Origin: Pseudomonas anguilliseptica
GTDB taxonomy: Bacteria; Pseudomonadota; Gammaproteobacteria; Pseudomonadales; Pseudomonadaceae
NCBI RefSeq assembly: GCF_021375795.1
Contig: NZ_JAEIOI010000002.1
Coordinates: 62,001-126,000 of the forward strand
Length of the DNA: 64,000 bases
Reading direction: 5' to 3'
Shown here: positions 9,549 through 18,967 of the stretch, piece by piece
Numbering within the stretch: the stretch's first letter is position 1
Layout of the letters: each line of letters starts with the position of its first letter
Position numbers and translations under genes: made by a program
The notes under the pieces: generated by a model
Told to the model about the DNA's origin: nothing
Seen by the model: the letters and a program-made list of their open reading frames with translations, nothing else
Databases searched by the model: none

Positions 9549-10427
9549 ATGATTGCGGGCAGTATGGTGGCACTGGTTACGCCCATGGATGCGCAAGGTG
9601 GTCTTGATTGGGACGGCCTGAGCAAACTGGTGGATTTCCACCTGCAAGAGGGCACCAACGCCATCGTCGCGGTCGGCACCACGGGTGAGTCCGCCACGCT
9701 GGACGTGGGTGAACACGTAGAAGTGATCCGCCGCGTGGTCGATCAGGTTGCCGGGCGCATCCCGGTTATCGCCGGCACCGGTGGCAACTCCACTCGCGAA
9801 TCGGTCGAGTTGACCCGCGCCGCTAAAGAGGTTGGCGCTGACGCCTGCCTGCTGGTCACCCCGTATTACAACAAACCGACTCAGGAAGGCTTGTACCTGC
9901 ACTTCCGCCATATCGCCGAGTCGGTTGCCATTCCGCAGATTCTCTACAACGTGCCGGGCCGTACGGTCTGCGACATGCTGCCGGAAACTGTCGAGCGTCT
10001 GGCCAAGATCGACAACATCATCGGTATCAAGGAAGCCACCGGCGACCTGCAGCGCGGCCAGGAAGTGCTGGATCGCGTAGGCAAGGATTTCCTCGTCTAT
10101 TCCGGTGACGACGCCACCGCCGTCGAGCTGATGCTGATGGGTGGCAAGGGCAATATTTCGGTAACCGCCAACGTTGCCCCGCGCGCCATGAGCGATCTGT
10201 GCGCCGCTGCCATGCGCGGTGAAGCTGCCATCGCGCGTGCCATCAACGACCGCCTGATGCCGCTGCACAAGGCGTTGTTTATCGAATCCAACCCGATTCC
10301 GGTGAAGTGGGCTCTGCATGAAATGGGTTTGATGCCAGACGGTATACGTCTGCCACTCACCTGGCTCAGCCCGCGTTGTCATGAACCGCTGCGTCAGGCC
10401 CTGCGCCAGTCCGGCGTATTGGTTTAA
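9549..10427 (+). CDS. dapA: 4-hydroxy-tetrahydrodipicolinate synthase DapA
   Basis: Condenses pyruvate with aspartate semialdehyde in lysine and diaminopimelate synthesis. ATG 9549 ([17 protein letters not shown]) follows GGAG at 7 bases and gives 292 residues; the open frame upstream to 9435 is not homologous to the family. The Schiff-base Lys lies in [11 protein letters not shown] and the catalytic Tyr in [14 protein letters not shown]. It is followed after 17 bases by bamC. Confidence 0.97.
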   Translation: MIAGSMVALVTPMDAQGGLDWDGLSKLVDFHLQEGTNAIVAVGTTGESATLDVGEHVEVIRRVVDQVAGRIPVIAGTGGNSTRESVELTRAAKEVGADACLLVTPYYNKPTQEGLYLHFRHIAESVAIPQILYNVPGRTVCDMLPETVERLAKIDNIIGIKEATGDLQRGQEVLDRVGKDFLVYSGDDATAVELMLMGGKGNISVTANVAPRAMSDLCAAAMRGEAAIARAINDRLMPLHKALFIESNPIPVKWALHEMGLMPDGIRLPLTWLSPRCHEPLRQALRQSGVLV

Positions 10428-10444
10428 TTGAGGAATTACTACGC

Positions 10445-11563
10445 ATGAAGCGACTCACCGGACTTTCTGCACTGGCCCTGATCATCGCGGGTACCAGCGG
10501 TTGTGGCTGGATCTATGGCGAAAACGGCTACTTCCGTGACCGTGGCAGCGACTACCTCGAAGCGCGTCAGACGGCTCCGATGCAAATCCCTGCAAACGTT
10601 GACGCCAAGCGTATCGACCCGCTGTTGCCTGTGCCGCAGCAGGTCGCTACCACCACCGATACCGGTGAGTTTATCGTGCCGCGCCCACAAGCCCTGGCCA
10701 TCGCCAGCAATACCAGCGACTTCAGCCTGCAGAAGAGCGGCGAGTCGCGCTGGGTTGTGGCGCAACGTGTACCGGCTGAAGTCTGGCCCGTGGCGCGTCA
10801 GTTCTTTGCTGACAATGGTTTCCAGATTGCCGAAGAGCGTCCGCAGACCGGTGAATTCAGCACCGCCTGGCAGCGTTTTGATGCCTTGTCCGAATCCATG
10901 GCGCGTCGTCTGAGCAGCCGTGTTTCCGGCGTCAATCCAGATGCCGAAACCCGCGTGCGCGTACGTATCGAGCCAGGCGTGCAGCGCAACACCAGCGAAA
11001 TCTTTGTGGTCAGCGCCGAGCGTCCAGCAGGCAGCACGGCCGATGTTGCGTTCACCAACCGTAGCAGCAACCCAAGCCTGGATGCTGCATTGCTCGATGA
11101 AATGCTCGTGACGCTGGCGCGTAGCGCCGAGCAGGGCGGTTCGGTATCGCTGTTGGCCGCGCGCGACTTTGACGCGCCCAACCGCGTCAGCTTGTCGGAA
11201 GATGGCAACGGCAACCCGGTGTTGAGCCTGGGCGCAGATTTCGACCGTGCCTGGTCGGGTGTCGGTCGCTCGCTGGAAATGGCAGATGTACGTATTGACG
11301 ACATCAACCGCAGCCTCGGTGTGTACTACATCAACCTGGCCGAGCGTGCGCAGAAGCCAGACGACAAGCCAGGCTTCTTTGGCAAGGTCTTCGGTAGCGA
11401 GCCAAGCAAGGAAGAAATCGAAGCCCGCGCCGAGCGCTATCAGGTACGCCTGAGCACCGTTGGCGACAGCGTACAGGTCACCGTGGAAAAAGACCTCAAC
11501 ACCATTGCCCCCGCCGACGTGGCGCGCAAGGTGCTTGACCTGATCCAGGAAAACCTTGGCTGA
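10445..11563 (+). CDS. bamC: Outer membrane assembly lipoprotein BamC (NlpB)
   Basis: Lipoprotein subunit of the beta-barrel assembly machine. The 372-residue product has lipobox Cys C20 (AGTSGCGWIYGENG) and the conserved unstructured BamD-binding N-terminus (FRDRGSDYLEARQT), followed by two helix-grip domains. The ATG follows a GAGGAA site. The dapA-bamC pairing is conserved in Gammaproteobacteria. Confidence 0.95.
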   Translation: MKRLTGLSALALIIAGTSGCGWIYGENGYFRDRGSDYLEARQTAPMQIPANVDAKRIDPLLPVPQQVATTTDTGEFIVPRPQALAIASNTSDFSLQKSGESRWVVAQRVPAEVWPVARQFFADNGFQIAEERPQTGEFSTAWQRFDALSESMARRLSSRVSGVNPDAETRVRVRIEPGVQRNTSEIFVVSAERPAGSTADVAFTNRSSNPSLDAALLDEMLVTLARSAEQGGSVSLLAARDFDAPNRVSLSEDGNGNPVLSLGADFDRAWSGVGRSLEMADVRIDDINRSLGVYYINLAERAQKPDDKPGFFGKVFGSEPSKEEIEARAERYQVRLSTVGDSVQVTVEKDLNTIAPADVARKVLDLIQENLG

Positions 11564-11595
11564 TAGCAGGCAACTGCTGCACCGGCACTACCAAT

Positions 11596-11626
11596 AGGCG
11601 AAACCCGGCGGGTTTCGCCTGTTTTG
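11596..11626 (+). terminator. Terminator after bamC
   Basis: Perfect hairpin AGGCGAAACCC / GGGTTTCGCCT with a GTTTTG tail, 33 bases after the bamC stop. Confidence 0.85.
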
Positions 11627-11650
11627 TTTACCAGAGGCGGAAATTCCGAC

Positions 11651-12520
11651 ATGAGCACAGCCACCACCCTTAGCCTGAAGAAAATCTATTCGGGCAAAGT
11701 CCGTGATCTATACGAGATCGACGACAAACGCATGCTGATGGTCGCCACCGACCGCCTTTCGGCATTCGACGTGATCCTCAGCGAGCCGATCCCGGACAAG
11801 GGCAAGATCCTCACCGCCATCTCCAACTTCTGGTTTGCCAAGCTGGAGCACCTGGTGCCGAACCATTTCACCGGCGACAAGGTGGAAGACATCGTGCTAG
11901 CGGCTGAACTTCCGCTGGTAGACGGTCGCGCAGTGGTCGCCAAGCGTCTTAAGCCGGTCGCGGTAGAGGCCATCGTACGTGGCTACATCGTTGGCTCTGG
12001 CTGGAAGGAGTACCAGAAGAGCGGCACCGTCTGCGGCATCCAGCTGCCAGCGGGCCTCAAGGAGGCAGCCAAACTGCCGCAGCCAATCTTCACCCCCTCG
12101 ACCAAGGCCGCCGTAGGCGACCATGACGAGAACATCAGCTTTGAGCAGTGCGAAGCGATCATCGGCGCCGAACTGGCCGCCAAGGTGCGTGACACCGCCA
12201 TTGCCCTCTACAGCGCAGCGGTCGAATACGCAGCCACGCGCGGCATCATCATCGCCGACACCAAGTTCGAATTCGGCCTGGACGAAGACGGCACCCTGAC
12301 CCTGATGGACGAAGCCCTGACCCCGGACTCCAGCCGTTTCTGGCCGGCGGACAGCTACGAAGAAGGCAAGAACCCGCCAAGCTTCGACAAGCAGTTCGTC
12401 CGTGACTGGCTCGAATCCACCGGCTGGAACAAAGAACCACCAGCCCCGACAGTGCCGGCTGACGTCGCCCAGAAAACTGCCGACAAGTACCGCGAGGCTT
12501 TGACGCGTTTGACGGTCTAG
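11651..12520 (+). CDS. purC: SAICAR synthetase PurC, long (ADE1-like) form
   Basis: Phosphoribosylaminoimidazole-succinocarboxamide synthase of purine synthesis. The product has 289 residues from ATG 11651. Motifs are [45 protein letters not shown] and [20 protein letters not shown] (seen as [14 protein letters not shown]). From memory, Pseudomonas PurC at this locus is usually a short form of about 236 residues starting MEKREELYRGKAKS; this protein belongs to the longer subfamily known from Betaproteobacteria and fungi. Function is firm, subfamily assignment is by eye. Confidence 0.93.
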   Translation: MSTATTLSLKKIYSGKVRDLYEIDDKRMLMVATDRLSAFDVILSEPIPDKGKILTAISNFWFAKLEHLVPNHFTGDKVEDIVLAAELPLVDGRAVVAKRLKPVAVEAIVRGYIVGSGWKEYQKSGTVCGIQLPAGLKEAAKLPQPIFTPSTKAAVGDHDENISFEQCEAIIGAELAAKVRDTAIALYSAAVEYAATRGIIIADTKFEFGLDEDGTLTLMDEALTPDSSRFWPADSYEEGKNPPSFDKQFVRDWLESTGWNKEPPAPTVPADVAQKTADKYREALTRLTV

Positions 12521-12550
12521 CCGTTTCGAAGAATTGGCTATAGCGACATA

Positions 12551-12576
12551 GAGGGGCACTGCGGTGCCCCTTTTTG
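12551..12576 (+). terminator. Terminator after purC
   Basis: Hairpin GGGGCAC-TGCG-GTGCCCC followed by TTTTT, about 30 bases after the stop. Confidence 0.9.
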
Positions 12577-12625
12577 TGAGTTGCGCTTGAACCAGGCATG
12601 CGACATTTATTTAAAGGTCTGAAAC

Positions 12626-12661
12626 GAAAAAGCCCCCGAAACTCTATGAATTTCAGGGGCT
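12626..12661 (-). terminator. Terminator of tRNA-Ser (minus strand)
   Basis: Read on the minus strand, AGCCCCTGAAA ... TTTCGGGGGCT is followed by TTTTT. It lies just downstream of the minus-strand tRNA-Ser. Confidence 0.85.
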
Positions 12662-12674
12662 TAGACGATCTATA

Positions 12675-12764
12675 TGGCGGGAAGATAGGGATTTGAACCC
12701 TAGGTACCATCGCTGATACAACGGATTTCGAATCCGTCCCGTTCGGCCACTCCGGCATCTTCCC
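12675..12764 (-). tRNA. tRNA-Ser (CGA)
   Basis: A 90-nt class II tRNA with encoded GCCA end. The acceptor stem GGGAAGA pairs with TCTTCCC. The anticodon loop TTCGAAA within ACGGA/TCCGT gives anticodon CGA (codon UCG). A long variable arm and T-arm GGGTTCAAATCCC follow. Confidence 0.96.
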
Positions 12765-12892
12765 GTGGCGGCGCGCATGATAACAGCTGAAGTGCGTTTG
12801 GCGAACCCCCGGTTTGAAATTTTTCACATACTTTCAGATGCTTGGGATCAAAGGCGGTGAGTAGGGCGGGATTTGGCTAGGTCGATCAGTAT

Positions 12893-13516
12893 TTATCCAA
12901 TTGCAGTCTTTAGGTTGATTCTGGCCTGATGCTCGTAGCGCTCTTGAAAGTGGTCTGTGTTGTAGAGGCGCTCACGGCGTAAAAAGTGTTTGAGCACAGC
13001 TTTGCGTTTGATGCGGTAGAGCAGGCCGGGTACCCAGCTGTATTCCTCGCGCACTTGTCGGTCGTATTCGCTGAAGCGTGCGGGGGCGGCGCCCAGTATG
13101 GCCAGGTCGATATCCACCAGCAGTTGTTGATCAGGGTCGCTGGGTACTGCGTTATGGCAGGTCGCCATGATCAGGGCGTGAACGCGCGCCTGTATGGCGG
13201 CAGTGGCGCCGCATGCTGCAAGCTCCTTGATCGCCCAGTCGGCGCTGCGTTGTTCATTGTCGGCGCCGCGCAGGGCGTAGATTGCATCGTGAAACCACAG
13301 AGCGATTGCGACCTCTCCGGGCTCGCTGGCCAGGCCGTAGGCTGCGGTTAAATGTGCTAGGCATTCTGTCAGGTGTTGCTGCGTGTGATAGCGGCGCTGC
13401 GGCTCGTTATACGCAGCCAGCAGCCGTTCAAACAGGCCATCCGGTGCGTGCAGGCCGAGCTGGCTCCAGGCGCGTTGCCAGGAGTGGGCGAGGGCTTCAT
13501 AAGCAAGGTTCGTCAC
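12893..13516 (-). CDS. HD-domain protein (predicted metal-dependent phosphohydrolase)
   Basis: Predicted cytosolic hydrolase of the COG4339-type HD family; the substrate is unknown. The GTG at 13516 is chosen because an AAGGAA site precedes it and the protein then starts VTNLAYEALAHSWQRAW (207 residues). The open frame continues 57 codons upstream but overlaps the neighbouring gene with unconvincing sequence. Metal-ligand candidates are YHTQQHLTECL, ALWFHDAIY and the later LVDIDLAILG. The start overlaps the end of the next upstream gene by 20 bases, suggesting co-translation. Confidence 0.8.
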   Translation of the reverse strand: MTNLAYEALAHSWQRAWSQLGLHAPDGLFERLLAAYNEPQRRYHTQQHLTECLAHLTAAYGLASEPGEVAIALWFHDAIYALRGADNEQRSADWAIKELAACGATAAIQARVHALIMATCHNAVPSDPDQQLLVDIDLAILGAAPARFSEYDRQVREEYSWVPGLLYRIKRKAVLKHFLRRERLYNTDHFQERYEHQARINLKTAIG

Positions 13517-14093
13517 GGGTGATTTCCTTACCGCTCTTATCAAATGCTGTGCGGGTGCAGCGGGCGTCGCTGTAGGCCTGGCCGTTGAAGCGTAGTTCGC
13601 GGGTGCGACAAGCCATTGCCGTGCAGTTCGTTTCACGGATGGCGTACTGGCCATAAGTGATAGCTGGCAAGACTTCGAAGGCGTCACCGATGCCGCTCCA
13701 GAGTACGGCGTAGTGCTTTACGCCGGCCTGCTCGCGTTCGGCGATTAGCCAGTAACGGAACAGGTGAGCGCCATAGAAGGTGAAGCAGTAAGGTTGTAAC
13801 GCCGGGCGCAGGAAGTGAACGCGCTCTGTTGCGTTCAGGCGGGGGAGTGCCACGCTGCGAAACAGTGAGCGGGTCTGCGTCGCTGTCAGTCCCTGCTCGG
13901 TGGCGCAGCTGGCCAGGCTTTCGAGGTCGTCCGGTTGCGCTGCTTGTAGCATGGCCTCGACGATTTCCTGGGCGGGTATGCGCTCATCCGGGCTGTGCGT
14001 TTCGGTGCTGGCGGTGAGGATCGGCTCGGCTGCCAGCACCGCAATCGGGGCTATCAGCAGCACAAGGCTTAGGAGGTTTTTGCGAGTCGACAT
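13497..14093 (-). CDS. Secreted protein of unknown function
   Basis: A 198-residue product with a clear signal peptide (MSTRKNLLSLVLLIAPIAVLA). The mature part has several cysteines (LASCATEQG, LQPYCFTFYG, NCTAMACRTRE, DARCTRT, DEPCL) that could form disulfides. I recognise no family. It is upstream of, and overlaps by 20 bases, the HD-domain gene, so the two are probably one transcript. Confidence 0.7.
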   Translation of the reverse strand: MSTRKNLLSLVLLIAPIAVLAAEPILTASTETHSPDERIPAQEIVEAMLQAAQPDDLESLASCATEQGLTATQTRSLFRSVALPRLNATERVHFLRPALQPYCFTFYGAHLFRYWLIAEREQAGVKHYAVLWSGIGDAFEVLPAITYGQYAIRETNCTAMACRTRELRFNGQAYSDARCTRTAFDKSGKEITRDEPCL

Positions 14094-14305
14094 GCGGGTG
14101 GCCAGGAGATAGCAGATTAAGCGTCCAGAGTGAACGCGTGCAAATGAGCCTAGAAGCTACTGCCAGGCAGTCGAGCTGTCTAGCAGGGTGCTGATCCATT
14201 CATTGCGCGGCGTTGTCCCCAGCTAAGTGTTGTGCAGAATTACTCCCAAAGAACAATTGTGCCGCTGCTTTTAGCGGTCGATGCTGCTTGCTTGATTGTG
14301 CGCCT

Positions 14306-16795
14306 ATGGCGTTGTCCGCTATGTCCGAACTGCCTGATTGCCCCATCCATCTTGGCCTGCAACCGCTATGCCTGACGCTTGAGAACGGCCTGGCGGTGCG
14401 TCTGTTCAGTCAGCCCTGGGCAAGCCGGGTGGGGCTGTGTGTGCGGGTGAATGCGGGTAGTCATGATGAGCCGTTGGCCTATCCGGGGCTGGCGCATTTT
14501 TTGGAACATCTGCTGTTTCTTGGCAGCGCCGGGTTTGCCGCTGAGCAACGTCTGATGCCCTTTGTGCAGGCATGCGGCGGCCAGGTGAATGCCACCACGC
14601 AGGCGCATTACACCGAGTATTTCTGTGAGGTGCCGGCCGATTATCTGGAGGAGGCTCTGGTGCGGCTGTTGGATATGCTGGCCCGGCCGCTGCTTGAAGA
14701 GACCTCGCAACTGCGTGAGCGAGATGTGGTGCATGCCGAATTCATTGCCCGTAGCCAGGATGCCGACACCTTGCTTGGCGCTGCGCTGGGGCAGACCCTG
14801 GCCGCCGGACATCGTTGCGCTGTGTTTCAGGCGGGTAACCGTGACACGTTGCCGGTCACTGATGCAGCGTTCCAGCAGGCGCTAAAGGCTTTTCATCAGG
14901 CGTTCTACCACGCGGGCAATTGTCAGTTGAGCATCGTGGCGCCGTTGCCACTGGCGCATCTCACGGCTCTGTCGCAACGCTATGGGGCGCTGCTGCCCGA
15001 GGTGCAGGCAGTCGTGCGCAGTCGGCCAGCGCCACTGTTACCGTTGCGTACTGAACGGCTGCGATTGAACCTGCCGGATGCAGCCGCCAGTCTGCACCTG
15101 GGGTTTGCCCTGGAGTTGCCTGAAACCCATGCGGACAGCGCTCTGGACTGGCTACTCGGCTGGCTGCTGGATGAAACGCCCGCAGGCTTGAATGCCGGCT
15201 TGCGTGAGCATGGATTGGGAGAGGTGGCGAGTGCCCGGGTGTTGTACTGCCATGCCGGACAAGCCCTGCTGCTGTTGAGTATGCGCGGCGTTGCTGGCCC
15301 GGCTGAGGCGGTGGCATTGCTGCTTGATTGGCTGGCCTTCGTCAGCGCGCAGGCCGATCCTGTGGCGTGGCATGAGGCGTATCAGCAGACTCGCCAGCTG
15401 CGCTTGTGTGGCATGACACCACTGGTTTTAGCCCGTGACTGGCAAGCTCCCGCGTCTGATGACGGCGGAGCGATTTGCCAGCTGTTGCAGCAGTTGCAAG
15501 AGCCGCAGCGCCGTTGTGTGCTGCTGGTGGATGAGCGCGAGCTGCCACTCTGGTCCGGTGCGGGTTTCCCCTTGAAGATGCGTGCAGAGATGGCGCTACC
15601 GCTGCCAGTGCTGCGTGGTCGTTGGCAATTGCCGGCACGTAACCCTTTGCTGGCCGTGGCCGAGTTGCCGACGGCGAGACTTGCCGTGCCCGCCGCATAT
15701 CGCTGGCTAGCGACGCCGGTTGAGTACGCAGTACCGGCGGCTGCTATGGCGGTGTGGCAGGCGCGTTGCTGTTTTGCTGAGCCATTGGGGGCGAATGTAT
15801 TGCTCAACCTGGCACATACAGCTTTGCGGGCCGTGACCCAGCATCTGCATCACGTCGGTATCAGCCTGAGCCTGGAGGCAGAGTCCGCCAGCCTGAGCGT
15901 GCGTGTGCAAGGCAGCGCCAGGTTGATCCCCGCGGCGGTTGGCTTGTTGATGCCGGCGCTGTTGCAGCCTACGCCGGCGCAGTGGTCGGCGCTTGAGGTT
16001 GCTGAGGCGCCGAGCATGCCGATTCGCCAGCTGTTGGCTGCGTCTGCCGAGCTGATCCAGGAGCAAGCACAAGTGTTTGCGGGCGAGGTGACTGCCACGC
16101 TGCAACAGCGTTATCGCCGGGTACGCATCGAAGCTCTCGGGGTAGGGCTGGATCGTCCGGATCAGCTACGGATCGAACACCTGTTCAGTACCTCTGTTCC
16201 CTGGCCGTCTGTGCCCGTCGCCTCGCTGCAATCTGGCTTGCACTGGCGAATGCGAGCTGCGCCCGGGGACAGTGCGCTGCTGTTGTTCTGTCCGCAAGTG
16301 AATGCGTCGCCTGCCACCGAGGCCTGCTGGCGGATGTTGGCGCATCTGCACCAGGGCGCGTTCTACCAGTGTCTTCGCAGTGAGTTGCAGCTGGGGTATG
16401 CGGTGTTCTGCAGTTACCGGCAGATCCAGGGGCGACGTGGGTTGCTGTTCGGTGTGCAATCGCCGGGGTGCAAGGCCGCAGAAATTCTGCAGCACATTCA
16501 GGATTTTCTACAGGCGCGCAGTGCTTGGCTGGCTGGGCTGGATCAGGCTGCATTGGCTGCGTCGATTACTGCACTGCATGGCCAGTGGCAGGTGCAGGCG
16601 CGTAGCTGTGACGGGCTGGCCGAGCAGGCCTGGCTGGCGCACCTGGCCGGTCTTTCAGATGATCATGGTGAGGCCGTGCAACAGGCGTTGCAGTCGCTCA
16701 GCCTGGTGACCGTGCAGCAGGCTCAGCAGGCGCTGCTTGAGGCTTCCGCGGGCTGGTACGTACTGAGCAACGAGCCCACGCCCGCTCACATCTAA
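14306..16795 (+). CDS. pqqF: Pyrroloquinoline quinone biosynthesis protease PqqF (M16 family)
   Basis: Insulinase-type zinc protease that, with PqqG in other species, degrades the crosslinked PqqA peptide. The inverted zinc motif HxxEH is H64-F-L-E-H68 in GLAHFLEHLLFLGS, with the downstream Glu expected near RERDVVHAEF. Length is about 829 residues. The start is uncertain: the frame is open to 14213, ATG occurs at 14306 and 14321, and neither has a good Shine-Dalgarno. It is separated from the other pqq genes by about 28 kb but heads the same island. Confidence 0.88.
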   Translation: MALSAMSELPDCPIHLGLQPLCLTLENGLAVRLFSQPWASRVGLCVRVNAGSHDEPLAYPGLAHFLEHLLFLGSAGFAAEQRLMPFVQACGGQVNATTQAHYTEYFCEVPADYLEEALVRLLDMLARPLLEETSQLRERDVVHAEFIARSQDADTLLGAALGQTLAAGHRCAVFQAGNRDTLPVTDAAFQQALKAFHQAFYHAGNCQLSIVAPLPLAHLTALSQRYGALLPEVQAVVRSRPAPLLPLRTERLRLNLPDAAASLHLGFALELPETHADSALDWLLGWLLDETPAGLNAGLREHGLGEVASARVLYCHAGQALLLLSMRGVAGPAEAVALLLDWLAFVSAQADPVAWHEAYQQTRQLRLCGMTPLVLARDWQAPASDDGGAICQLLQQLQEPQRRCVLLVDERELPLWSGAGFPLKMRAEMALPLPVLRGRWQLPARNPLLAVAELPTARLAVPAAYRWLATPVEYAVPAAAMAVWQARCCFAEPLGANVLLNLAHTALRAVTQHLHHVGISLSLEAESASLSVRVQGSARLIPAAVGLLMPALLQPTPAQWSALEVAEAPSMPIRQLLAASAELIQEQAQVFAGEVTATLQQRYRRVRIEALGVGLDRPDQLRIEHLFSTSVPWPSVPVASLQSGLHWRMRAAPGDSALLLFCPQVNASPATEACWRMLAHLHQGAFYQCLRSELQLGYAVFCSYRQIQGRRGLLFGVQSPGCKAAEILQHIQDFLQARSAWLAGLDQAALAASITALHGQWQVQARSCDGLAEQAWLAHLAGLSDDHGEAVQQALQSLSLVTVQQAQQALLEASAGWYVLSNEPTPAHI

Positions 16796-17133
16796 GGGCT
16801 GTTTCTCGCCGCGCTCCTCTCTCAGTTTGCGCATTCCGTCGGGATCATCCCGTTTGCGGACTGATCGGTTCGCGTCCATGCATTTCTCACCCGCAGCCAT
16901 GCCGCCATTGTTCATCTGGGCAGGGCTTAGTCCGTCTACGACCTTGGGTGGGCATCCTTGCGGGCAGGGTCTTTGGGAGTGGCGGTCGTACACCGTTCCG
17001 ACAGCGCCTCCAGGACGCGCCAAAGCAGCAGGCAATCAAGGCCATGGCAGCGTATGGCCGCTATCAGGGCTTTTCGATAATCGCCTCCGACCCGACTGAC
17101 CGTTGCCGGTCGTCCCATCCAGCGGAGAGTGTT
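16796..17133. other. Intergenic region between pqqF and the porin gene
   Basis: No supported gene. A short perfect inverted repeat CGGGATCATCCCG lies at 16840-16852. Open frames here on either strand are extensions or shadows of neighbours. The porin promoter must lie in this interval, but I see no confident -35/-10 or -24/-12 pair. Confidence 0.5.
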
Positions 17134-18318
17134 ATGAACAACAACAAGATCGCCAGCACCCGATTTCTGCCCCTGACCCTGGCTGCTGCCGTCGCCATGG
17201 CGACAGCACAACATGCAGCTGCCGAGATCGTCCTGTATGACCAGGACGAAACCACCTTTTCCACCGATGGCTATATCAACGCCTTCTATGTGAACAGCGA
17301 TGTCGACCGTGAAGGCGAGCAGTTTGACCGTCGCCAGTCGCGGGTGAAGATGGGCTTTCTGCCCAACTGGATCGGCTTCAACTTTGGCAAGCAGATCGAT
17401 GGCCTGAAACTCGGCGGGCGTTCGTCGTTCTGGGTCACCATCAACGACAGCGAAACCAACGGCACCGATACCGCTATCGACGTGCGTCAGTTCTACGGCA
17501 CCGTTTCCAGCCCGGAGTGGGGCGAGGTGCTGGTGGGTAAGGACTTTGGCCTGTTCTCGCGCTCGAACATCTTCCTGGACGAACTGCTGGCCGGTTACGG
17601 CAACGTCAGTGACACCCTGGGCCTGGTGGATGGCAACGGCGTATCGTTCGGCAACATCGGCACCGGCTACCCGTATCCGTTCCCGACGTCGCAGATCACC
17701 TACCGCAACAACAACCTGGCAGAAGGCCTGCGCGTGGCCGTGGGCATCATGGACCCAGTGGACACCAACGATGACAGCGCCGTGGGCAAGTCCTACCAGG
17801 AAGAGCCGCGCTTCGAGTCCGAGGTCAGCTACCAGTTCGATGTGGGCGACGCGACCATCTACTCCTGGCTCAACGGCGCTTACCAAACCTCCGATAACAC
17901 CGATAAGGCCGTCGACAGCGTGACCTCGCAAGGCCTGGGTTACGGCGTGCAGGCGAAGATGGCCGGCTTCTCGGTCACTGCGTCGGGCTTCCAGGCTGAA
18001 GGGATCAACCCGTTCTTCACCAACAACGCCGGTGAAGCCACGCTGCGCGAGATCGACAGCGAAGGCTACCTGCTGCAGGGCTCCTACACCTTCGGCAAAA
18101 ACCGCGTGGCGCTGTCCTATGGCAAAACCGAGGATGACGGCAACGGCCTGGGTACGGCCGCCGACTACGAGACTCGCGGCATTGCCTACTTCCGCACCAT
18201 CAACGACAACCTCAAGCTGGTGGCCGAGTACAACCAGTACGAGATCGATGCCGCCGAGGGCAGCGGTCTGGGTGAGGACACCAACACCTTCGCGGTGGGT
18301 GCCGTTCTCAGCTGGTAA
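17134..18318 (+). CDS. Outer-membrane porin, Gram-negative type
   Basis: A 394-residue beta-barrel protein with a signal peptide ending at HAAA (about residue 30). Mature sequence is rich in alternating aromatic and polar strands (STDGYINAFYVNSDVDREGE, YLLQGSYTFGKNRVALSYG) and ends in the C-terminal signature GAVLSW, with aromatic final residue for BAM recognition. The loop GTGYPYPFPTSQITYRNNNL resembles porin constriction loops. Located in the quinoprotein island, it may admit alcohol or other substrates; that is inferred from position only. Confidence 0.88.
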   Translation: MNNNKIASTRFLPLTLAAAVAMATAQHAAAEIVLYDQDETTFSTDGYINAFYVNSDVDREGEQFDRRQSRVKMGFLPNWIGFNFGKQIDGLKLGGRSSFWVTINDSETNGTDTAIDVRQFYGTVSSPEWGEVLVGKDFGLFSRSNIFLDELLAGYGNVSDTLGLVDGNGVSFGNIGTGYPYPFPTSQITYRNNNLAEGLRVAVGIMDPVDTNDDSAVGKSYQEEPRFESEVSYQFDVGDATIYSWLNGAYQTSDNTDKAVDSVTSQGLGYGVQAKMAGFSVTASGFQAEGINPFFTNNAGEATLREIDSEGYLLQGSYTFGKNRVALSYGKTEDDGNGLGTAADYETRGIAYFRTINDNLKLVAEYNQYEIDAAEGSGLGEDTNTFAVGAVLSW

Positions 18319-18330
18319 GCATGCAGCACA

Positions 18331-18356
18331 GGCCGGGCAAACCTTGCCCGGCTTTT
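18331..18356 (+). terminator. Terminator after the porin gene
   Basis: Perfect hairpin GCCGGGCAA-ACC-TTGCCCGGC followed by TTTT, 13 bases after the stop. It also sits only a few bases before the ribosome-binding site of the 27-codon frame at 18371, so readthrough would act as attenuation. Confidence 0.85.
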
Positions 18357-18370
18357 ACCTGGAGGTTGCC

Positions 18371-18454
18371 ATGCCCCTGGATGCCCTGCTGATTCTGCTG
18401 CCCTGCAGCAGCGTACTGCTCGCATTGCCACTCGTGCTGATGCGTTGCCTGTAA
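18371..18454 (+). CDS. Possible 27-residue membrane microprotein
   Basis: A small frame starting ATG at 18371, six bases after a strong GGAGG site (18361-18365 region). The translation is very hydrophobic (LDALLILLPCSSVLLALPL, then VLMRCL) and forms a single predicted membrane helix with a positive C-terminus. It lies 26 bases before the membrane protein gene at 18481. No homologue is recognised. Support comes from the ribosome-binding site and the amphipathy; it could also be a leader peptide. Confidence 0.45.
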   Translation: MPLDALLILLPCSSVLLALPLVLMRCL

Positions 18455-18480
18455 CCCCACCTGACACCAAGGAAGACACC

Positions 18481-18873
18481 ATGCTCGGTTTATGGAGTGC
18501 ACATGCCCAGCAATACCTGCTGTGGCTGACTCTGGCCACCACCCTGGTCTTTGCATTACCGATTTTCTGCATCCCGCTGGTCTGGGCCCGTCTGATGGGC
18601 TGGACGCTGCCCAGCCACACCCACCTGGCGGTGTATTTCGGGCGCTGCCTGGGGGCTTTTATCCTGATTGTCGAAGCGTTGATGTTGCGCGCCGCATTGA
18701 CTGGCGAGGCGATTCACACGACTTTCGAGGTGCTCGCCGCCGTGGCTGTGATGATGATCATCGTCCATATCTACGGGGCTCTACGGCGTATTCAGCCGCT
18801 CAGTGAAACCCTGGAGATCGGCTTCTACAGCGGCCTGCTGGTGCTGACACTGTTGTTCTGGCCCGCTACTTAG
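18481..18873 (+). CDS. Four-helix inner-membrane protein of unknown function
   Basis: A 130-residue protein with four predicted transmembrane segments (about residues 12-35, 47-66, 76-95 and 107-126). The ATG at 18481 (MLGLWSAHAQQYL) follows AGGAAG; the frame upstream to 18445 has no signal. Conserved-looking features are GRCLGAFILIVEALMLRA and HIYGALRRIQPLSETLEIG. It lies between the porin and the FIST sensor gene. Function is unknown. Confidence 0.7.
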   Translation: MLGLWSAHAQQYLLWLTLATTLVFALPIFCIPLVWARLMGWTLPSHTHLAVYFGRCLGAFILIVEALMLRAALTGEAIHTTFEVLAAVAVMMIIVHIYGALRRIQPLSETLEIGFYSGLLVLTLLFWPAT

Positions 18874-18967
18874 GAACTAGTCCTGCGCTACTCAAGTGGC
18901 ATGTGGGGCGGTGGGGCGGCTTCGTAGAATAACCCCAGTAATAACCGTGTTTCTCATGGGGGCCGCG

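Noticed and set aside
14213..14305. N-terminal extension of PqqF
   Set aside because: The extra residues are Cys-rich, unlike M16 proteases, and no start signal precedes them; ATG at 14306 or 14321 fits better.
16948..17133. N-terminal extension of the porin
   Set aside because: It would place 62 residues before a perfect signal peptide; the ATG at 17134 follows GCGGAGAG.
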